Shown here one piece after another: positions 59,946-64,000 of a stretch of 64,000 nucleotides of DNA. Each line of letters opens with the position of its first letter. Position 1 is the first letter of the stretch. Made by a program: the position numbers and the translations under genes. The notes under the pieces were generated by a model that saw only the letters and a program-made list of their open reading frames with translations, had not been told where the DNA came from and did not search any database. This stretch comes from Pseudomonas sp. DY-1. GTDB taxonomy: Bacteria > Pseudomonadota > Gammaproteobacteria > Pseudomonadales > Pseudomonadaceae. The stretch lies in NCBI RefSeq assembly GCF_003626975.1, contig NZ_CP032616.1, forward strand, positions 1,240,001 through 1,304,000, read 5' to 3'.

Positions 59946-61208
59946 CTACAGTCGCTCCAGCAGGGGAGCGCTGCGAGAGGCCGGGCCTGCCCAGAGCAAC
60001 TGGGCAACGCCAATGGCGCGTTCTTCGAAACCACCTTCGCAGTAGCACAGGTAGAACTCCCAGAGGCGCTGGAAGGCCTCGTCATAGCCGAGCTCCAGCA
60101 AGGCGTGGCGCGACTGCCGGAGGTTGTCGTGCCAGAGTCTCAGAGTACGTGCGTAATGCGCTCCGAAGTCTTCCATGTGCAACAGGTTGAGCTGAGTTTC
60201 GGCGCTGGCCGTCTGCAGCATGCTGGTTAGCGAGGGCAGGGCGCCGCCAGGGAAGATGTAGCGCTGGATGAAGTCCACCGAACGACGGGCCAGTTCGTAG
60301 CGCTGGTCACGAATGGTGATGGCTTGCAGCAGCATCAGTCCGTCGTCCTTGAGCAACTCGGCACAACGACGGAAGTATTCAGGTAGGTAGCGGTGGCCGA
60401 CCGCTTCGATCATCTCGATGGATACCAGTTTGTCATAGCGCCCTTCGATATCGCGGTAGTCCTTGCGCAACACGCAGATACGCTGTTGCAGACCCTGAGC
60501 CTCGACGCGCCGCATGGTGTGTGCAAACTGCTCCTCCGACAAGGTGGTGGTGGTCACCCGGCAGCCATGATGGCTGGCCGCATATAGTGCCAGGCTGCCC
60601 CAGCCAGTTCCGATCTCCAGCAAGTGGTCGCCTGGGCGCAGGTCGAGCTTGCGGCAAATGCGCTCGAGCTTGTTCAACTGAGCCTTTTCCAGGCTCTGCT
60701 CGGGGCTTTCGAACATGGCCGAGGAGTACATCATGGTGGGATCGAGCAAGTGTTCGAACAGCGCGTTGCCCAGGTCATAGTGCGCCATGATGTTGCGGCG
60801 TGAACCACTTCGACTGTTGCGATTGAGCCAGTGCATTAGGCGCAGCAACGGCCGGCCCAGCCGCGCCAAGCCACTCTCCATGGCGTCGAGCACGGCCAGG
60901 TTGGCGACGAACAGGCGGGTTACTGCTGCTAGATCGGGGCTTCGCCAGTAACCCAGGATGTAAGCCTCGCCGGCGCCGATCGAGCCGTTGCTGGCAACCA
61001 GGCCCCAGACCGCCTCATCCAGGACCTCTATCTGGGCTTGCAGCGAACTGGTTGGATCGCCGAAACCCAATTGCCCACCGCGAAACTGTATACGCAGGTG
61101 GCCATGGCGCAGGCGGCGCAGTTGGGCGAGGACGGCCTGCTTGAAGAGGCTGCCTGCGAATGGGCGCAGGTTGCCGGCTTTGCTAGCGCTCAGAGTCGGA
61201 TCGGACAT
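59946..61208 (-). CDS. Cyclopropane-fatty-acid-synthase-family methyltransferase
   Basis: 420 residues. SAM motif LLEIGTGWGSLALYAASHHG, IMAHYDLGNALFEHLLDP (bicarbonate/lipid region), YDKLVSIEMIEAVGH and FIQRYIFPGGALPSL are diagnostic of CFA synthases. Acts on acyl chains of membrane phospholipids. In this gene context (DUF1365, FAD oxidoreductase, photolyase) it belongs to the light/singlet-oxygen-induced branch, which may make methylated or furan fatty acids rather than cyclopropane; the product cannot be told from sequence. Confidence 0.93.
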   Translation of the reverse strand: MSDPTLSASKAGNLRPFAGSLFKQAVLAQLRRLRHGHLRIQFRGGQLGFGDPTSSLQAQIEVLDEAVWGLVASNGSIGAGEAYILGYWRSPDLAAVTRLFVANLAVLDAMESGLARLGRPLLRLMHWLNRNSRSGSRRNIMAHYDLGNALFEHLLDPTMMYSSAMFESPEQSLEKAQLNKLERICRKLDLRPGDHLLEIGTGWGSLALYAASHHGCRVTTTTLSEEQFAHTMRRVEAQGLQQRICVLRKDYRDIEGRYDKLVSIEMIEAVGHRYLPEYFRRCAELLKDDGLMLLQAITIRDQRYELARRSVDFIQRYIFPGGALPSLTSMLQTASAETQLNLLHMEDFGAHYARTLRLWHDNLRQSRHALLELGYDEAFQRLWEFYLCYCEGGFEERAIGVAQLLWAGPASRSAPLLERL

Positions 61209-61995
61209 GCGTTAAGTCCTCATTAGCGGATTGGCCGACGCTCAGGTGGCGATCACTCGCTTGATGATCGTGCAAGGGGGTGCCTTTGAGCAGTAGTTGC
61301 AGGGCCTGCCAGTAGATGGCGGTCAGGGTGCGCAGAGACATCCAGGGAAAGGCCAGCACATGGCGGCGCAGCCCCTTGGAGTCCAGTGCCTGGCGCTCCA
61401 AGTTGAGGCACGCCTCAAACAGTTTTTTCCCATCACGCCAGTTCTCCATGTGCACGCGAAGGTGCGGGCCCTCGACCAGGAAACGCATGCGGTAATCCAT
61501 GTCTCGCGGCAGGAAGGGCGAGACGTGGAAGGCCTTGGCAACCCTGAACTCGTGCGCCCCTTCGGCGTGAACTGGCAGCACGTAGTGGTGGCGTTCGCGC
61601 CAGGGCGTATTGCGTACCTCGCAGACGATCACCGCCAGGTAGCCGATGTCGTCGTGGCAGAAGTAGAAGCTCACCGGATTGAACGACAGGCCCCAGTTGC
61701 GCGGCTGCGTCAGTAAATGGATGGCGCCCCGAGGGGCTTCGCCCAGCGCGTCGCGCAGCAATGCCCGCACAGCGTCCGCCAGTGAAAGGCCCGTGCTAGT
61801 CCAGGCTGGGAGGTAGTCGCACTCGCGCCAGCAGAGTGGCGCCAGTAGCCGCGGGCGCAGTAGGCGAGACATGCTTAGCACCTGCTCTTGCTCTGCAAGA
61901 TCCAGGTAGAGCATGCCGATGGGATAGCGAAAGCTGTGCAGGTAGGGCGCGAAGCGCCGATGGCTGACCCAACCATGATAGAGGCCACTGTTCAC
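61183..61995 (-). CDS. DUF1365 protein
   Basis: 270 residues, DUF1365 throughout: GWVSHRRFAPYLHSFRYPIG, LNFNPVSF-type string LSFNPVSFYFCHDD, HYVLPVHAEGAHEFRVAKAF and HVSPFLPRDMDYRMRF. Function unknown, always near FAD oxidoreductase and CFA-type genes. GTG start inside the overlap with the FAD-oxidoreductase stop (GTGA), and its end overlaps the CFA-like start by 26 nt. Confidence 0.93.
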   Translation of the reverse strand: MNSGLYHGWVSHRRFAPYLHSFRYPIGMLYLDLAEQEQVLSMSRLLRPRLLAPLCWRECDYLPAWTSTGLSLADAVRALLRDALGEAPRGAIHLLTQPRNWGLSFNPVSFYFCHDDIGYLAVIVCEVRNTPWRERHHYVLPVHAEGAHEFRVAKAFHVSPFLPRDMDYRMRFLVEGPHLRVHMENWRDGKKLFEACLNLERQALDSKGLRRHVLAFPWMSLRTLTAIYWQALQLLLKGTPLHDHQASDRHLSVGQSANEDLTHVRSDSER

Positions 61996-63239
61996 AACAT
62001 TTCACCGAAGTGGGCGGCGACCTTGAGTGCGCTTACGACGCCATCTTCGTGGAAGCCACTGCCCCAGTACGCGCCGCAGTAATAGCTGTGCTGATGACCT
62101 TGCAGGTTTTGCTGGCAGGCTTGAGCGGTAATCGCGGCCTGGGTGTACTGGGGGTGCGCATACTCGAAGCGTGCGAGCACCTGGGACGGGTCGACTGCCG
62201 CGCCCTGGTTCAAGCTGACACAGAAGGTCACCGGGGCGTCGAGGCCTTGCAGGATATTCATGTTGTACGTCAGCGTCGCCGGCGAATCCGGTGGGCCACC
62301 TAGCCGATAGTTCCAACTGGCCCAAGCTTTGCGTCGCTGCGGCAACAGACTCTCGTCTGTGTGCAGGACCACCTCATTGCAGGCGTACGTCAAGGCGCCA
62401 AGCACCTTTCGCTCATACTGGGTTGGGGTCTCCAGTAGGGACAAGGCCTGATCGCTATGGCAGGCGAACACCACCTTGTCGAAGCGCTCCCATCCCACCG
62501 CACTCAGCAACCGCACACCATCGACGTCCCGGCCGACTCGTTTCACCGGACAGCTGACTCGCAGACGCGTTCGGAAACGGGCGCACAGCGGCTCGATGTA
62601 GCTGCGTGAACCGCCCTCGATCACTCGCCATTGCGGGCGTTCGCTAATCGAAAGCAAACCGTGGTTATGGAAGAAACGCACAAAGAACTGCAGCGGGAAA
62701 TCAAGCATCTGTGTCCGTGACATCGACCAGATGGCCGAGCCCATGGGAATGATGTAGTGCTCGATGAAGCGATGTCCGTAGCCGCGTATGCGCAAGTACT
62801 CGCCAAGCGGGGTCTGAGGAGTGACGCGTCTTTCGTGCACACAGCCAGGAGCCTCGCGGTTGAAGCGCAGGATGTCATGAAGCATCTTCCAGAAGGCCGG
62901 CGATAACAGATTGCGTCGTTGCACGAACAAGCTGGCCAGATCGCGGCCGTTGTACTCAAGGTCACTGGCCGGATCATGCACCGAGAAACTCATCTCGGTA
63001 GGCCGTGAGGCCACTCGCAGTTGCTGTAGCAGACGGATGAAATTCGGGTATGTCCAGTCGTTGAACACAATGAAGCCGGTGTCCACCGAGTAGCTTCGGT
63101 CCTGCCATTGGACATCGACGGTATGAGTGTGGCCGCCAATCCAGTCGCTGGCCTCAAACACCGTTACTTCATGGCGGCGCGAAAGCAAGTGCGCGCAAGT
63201 GAGGCCGGATATGCCACTGCCAATGATCGCGATGCGCAC
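61992..63239 (-). CDS. FAD-dependent amine-oxidase-like oxidoreductase
   Basis: 415 residues. FAD loop IAIIGSGISGLTCAHLLSRR with GGHTHTVDV, and flavin contact YYCGAYWGSGFHEDGV at the C-terminus. Same family as proteins flanking CFA-like and DUF1365 genes, thought to desaturate or oxidise lipid chains (inference). Starts with GTG 3 nt after the SDR stop. Confidence 0.92.
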   Translation of the reverse strand: MRIAIIGSGISGLTCAHLLSRRHEVTVFEASDWIGGHTHTVDVQWQDRSYSVDTGFIVFNDWTYPNFIRLLQQLRVASRPTEMSFSVHDPASDLEYNGRDLASLFVQRRNLLSPAFWKMLHDILRFNREAPGCVHERRVTPQTPLGEYLRIRGYGHRFIEHYIIPMGSAIWSMSRTQMLDFPLQFFVRFFHNHGLLSISERPQWRVIEGGSRSYIEPLCARFRTRLRVSCPVKRVGRDVDGVRLLSAVGWERFDKVVFACHSDQALSLLETPTQYERKVLGALTYACNEVVLHTDESLLPQRRKAWASWNYRLGGPPDSPATLTYNMNILQGLDAPVTFCVSLNQGAAVDPSQVLARFEYAHPQYTQAAITAQACQQNLQGHQHSYYCGAYWGSGFHEDGVVSALKVAAHFGEML

Positions 63240-63242
63240 GTT

Positions 63243-63998
63243 TCAGTCCATTCGTTGTGGACGTGCCAGACGTCGGCCCAGAGCCAGGCGCCAGCGCGCT
63301 GGAAGGCTGCCAAGCAGGCGAATGGCAAGAATGAAGGGGAGGGGAAAGGCGATCTCGAGGGGGCGTTTCCGCAGGTGAGTAGCAATGTGTCTGGCTGCTC
63401 GCTGTGCTGACCAGCACATGGGCATGGGAAAGTCGTTGCGGCGAGTGAGTGGGGTGTCGACGAAGCCAGGGCTGACCAGGGTCACGTCGATGCCTTCTGC
63501 GGCAAGGTCGATACGCAACGACTCGATCAGATAGCGCAGGGCCGCCTTGGACGCGCCATAGGCCTCTGCACGCGGAAGCGCCAGCCAGGTTACCGCGCTG
63601 CAAACGACAGCGAGATGAGGGCGCTCGCCACGGCGAAGCAGTGGCAATGCCACCTGTACGCAGTGGCTGGTTCCGAACAGGTTGGTGCGAACCACACGCT
63701 CCACCAGTTCAGCGTCGAAATACCCGGGCTCCAGATACTCGCAGGTGCCAGCATTGAGGATCACCAGGTCGAGGCCACCCCAGGAGTCCTTGATGTGCTG
63801 GCCCATGTCCATAACCTGTTGCCGCTCGTTGATATCGGCCGTTACGAGCAGAACCTGGTTGGGGAAACGTGCAGCCAGTGCCTGCAGGGGCTTAATCTGG
63901 CGGGCACTCAAGGCCAACTGATGGCCCTCTTCAAGCAGGATTTCCGCCAGTGCTGCGCCAATACCGCTGCTGGCCCCTGTTAGCCAGACACGACTCAT
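63243..63998 (-). CDS. Short-chain dehydrogenase/reductase
   Basis: 251 residues. NAD(P) loop WLTGASSGIGAALAEILLEE, LVILNAGTC, active site AYGASKAALRYL (Tyr, Lys) and LVSPGFVDTPLT. C-terminal hydrophobic stretch (LEIAFPLPFILAIRLLGSLP) suggests membrane association. First visible gene of the minus-strand lipid operon; the promoter lies beyond the window end. Confidence 0.92.
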   Translation of the reverse strand: MSRVWLTGASSGIGAALAEILLEEGHQLALSARQIKPLQALAARFPNQVLLVTADINERQQVMDMGQHIKDSWGGLDLVILNAGTCEYLEPGYFDAELVERVVRTNLFGTSHCVQVALPLLRRGERPHLAVVCSAVTWLALPRAEAYGASKAALRYLIESLRIDLAAEGIDVTLVSPGFVDTPLTRRNDFPMPMCWSAQRAARHIATHLRKRPLEIAFPLPFILAIRLLGSLPARWRLALGRRLARPQRMD

Positions 63999-64000
63999 GC

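Noticed and set aside
1..64000. CRISPR arrays, prophage or integrative element boundaries
   Set aside because: No regularly spaced repeats, no integrase, phage or conjugation genes and no att-like duplications were seen.

Overview
The window is GC-rich chromosome from a gammaproteobacterium, almost certainly a Pseudomonas. The gene order in the first 30 kb (treS-mak/glgB, glgP, ku, the clsB group, glgX-treY-malQ-treZ-glgA) is that of the P. aeruginosa PA2150-PA2165 neighbourhood. Short pseudomonad-type proteins (DUF2383, DUF2934, DUF3509-like, KGG-repeat) and an Anr-type regulator agree. No rRNA, tRNA, CRISPR array or intact insertion sequence was found.

1-29.0 kb: alpha-glucan/trehalose metabolism mixed with desiccation- and stress-type genes. 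A plus-strand pair (TreS-maltokinase fusion, cut by the window edge, then GlgB) and glgP are separated from a tightly overlapping minus-strand operon glgA-treZ-malQ-treY-DUF2934-glgX. Together they make, branch, debranch and phosphorolyse glucan and convert it to trehalose. Between them lie a CBS-domain protein, a DUF2383 protein, a hydrolase/DUF3182-like/secreted-protein operon, Ku (double-strand-break repair), and a ybhP-clsB-ybhN-type membrane lipid operon whose ybhN-like gene carries two +1 frameshifts.

29-35.5 kb: small stress proteins. Two Cys-rich four-helix copper-binding proteins, a P/E/D-rich 59-aa protein, DUF4142, KGG-repeat and hemerythrin proteins, a DsbA-like oxidoreductase and an SDR, with two decayed genes in between.

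35.5-50.4 kb: redox and anaerobiosis. A stand-alone RnfC + RnfD pair with a Thr flavinylation motif lies divergent from an ApbE flavin transferase. Then come a histidine kinase without a response regulator, a Tat-type multicopper oxidase, a Met-rich periplasmic protein, a PyrK/AsrB-like flavin reductase, an FNR/Anr paralogue, a tandem universal stress protein, a phosphoribosyltransferase, a deleted hydrolase and a beta-CASP metallo-beta-lactamase. Two FNR/Anr-type boxes lie in this region.

50.6-55.6 kb: a K+-channel-like protein, an IS3-family remnant, then an RpiR regulator and an orphan cationic-amino-acid binding protein divergent from a secreted cyanophycinase with SLH-like repeats. This looks like a module for using extracellular cyanophycin.

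55.7-64 kb: a light/singlet-oxygen-type cluster. A perfect 10-bp inverted repeat precedes a plus-strand operon (chalcone-isomerase-like, small protein, SDR, FeS photolyase, DUF2256). A convergent minus-strand operon (SDR, FAD oxidoreductase, DUF1365, CFA-synthase-like, DUF2878) probably modifies membrane lipids.
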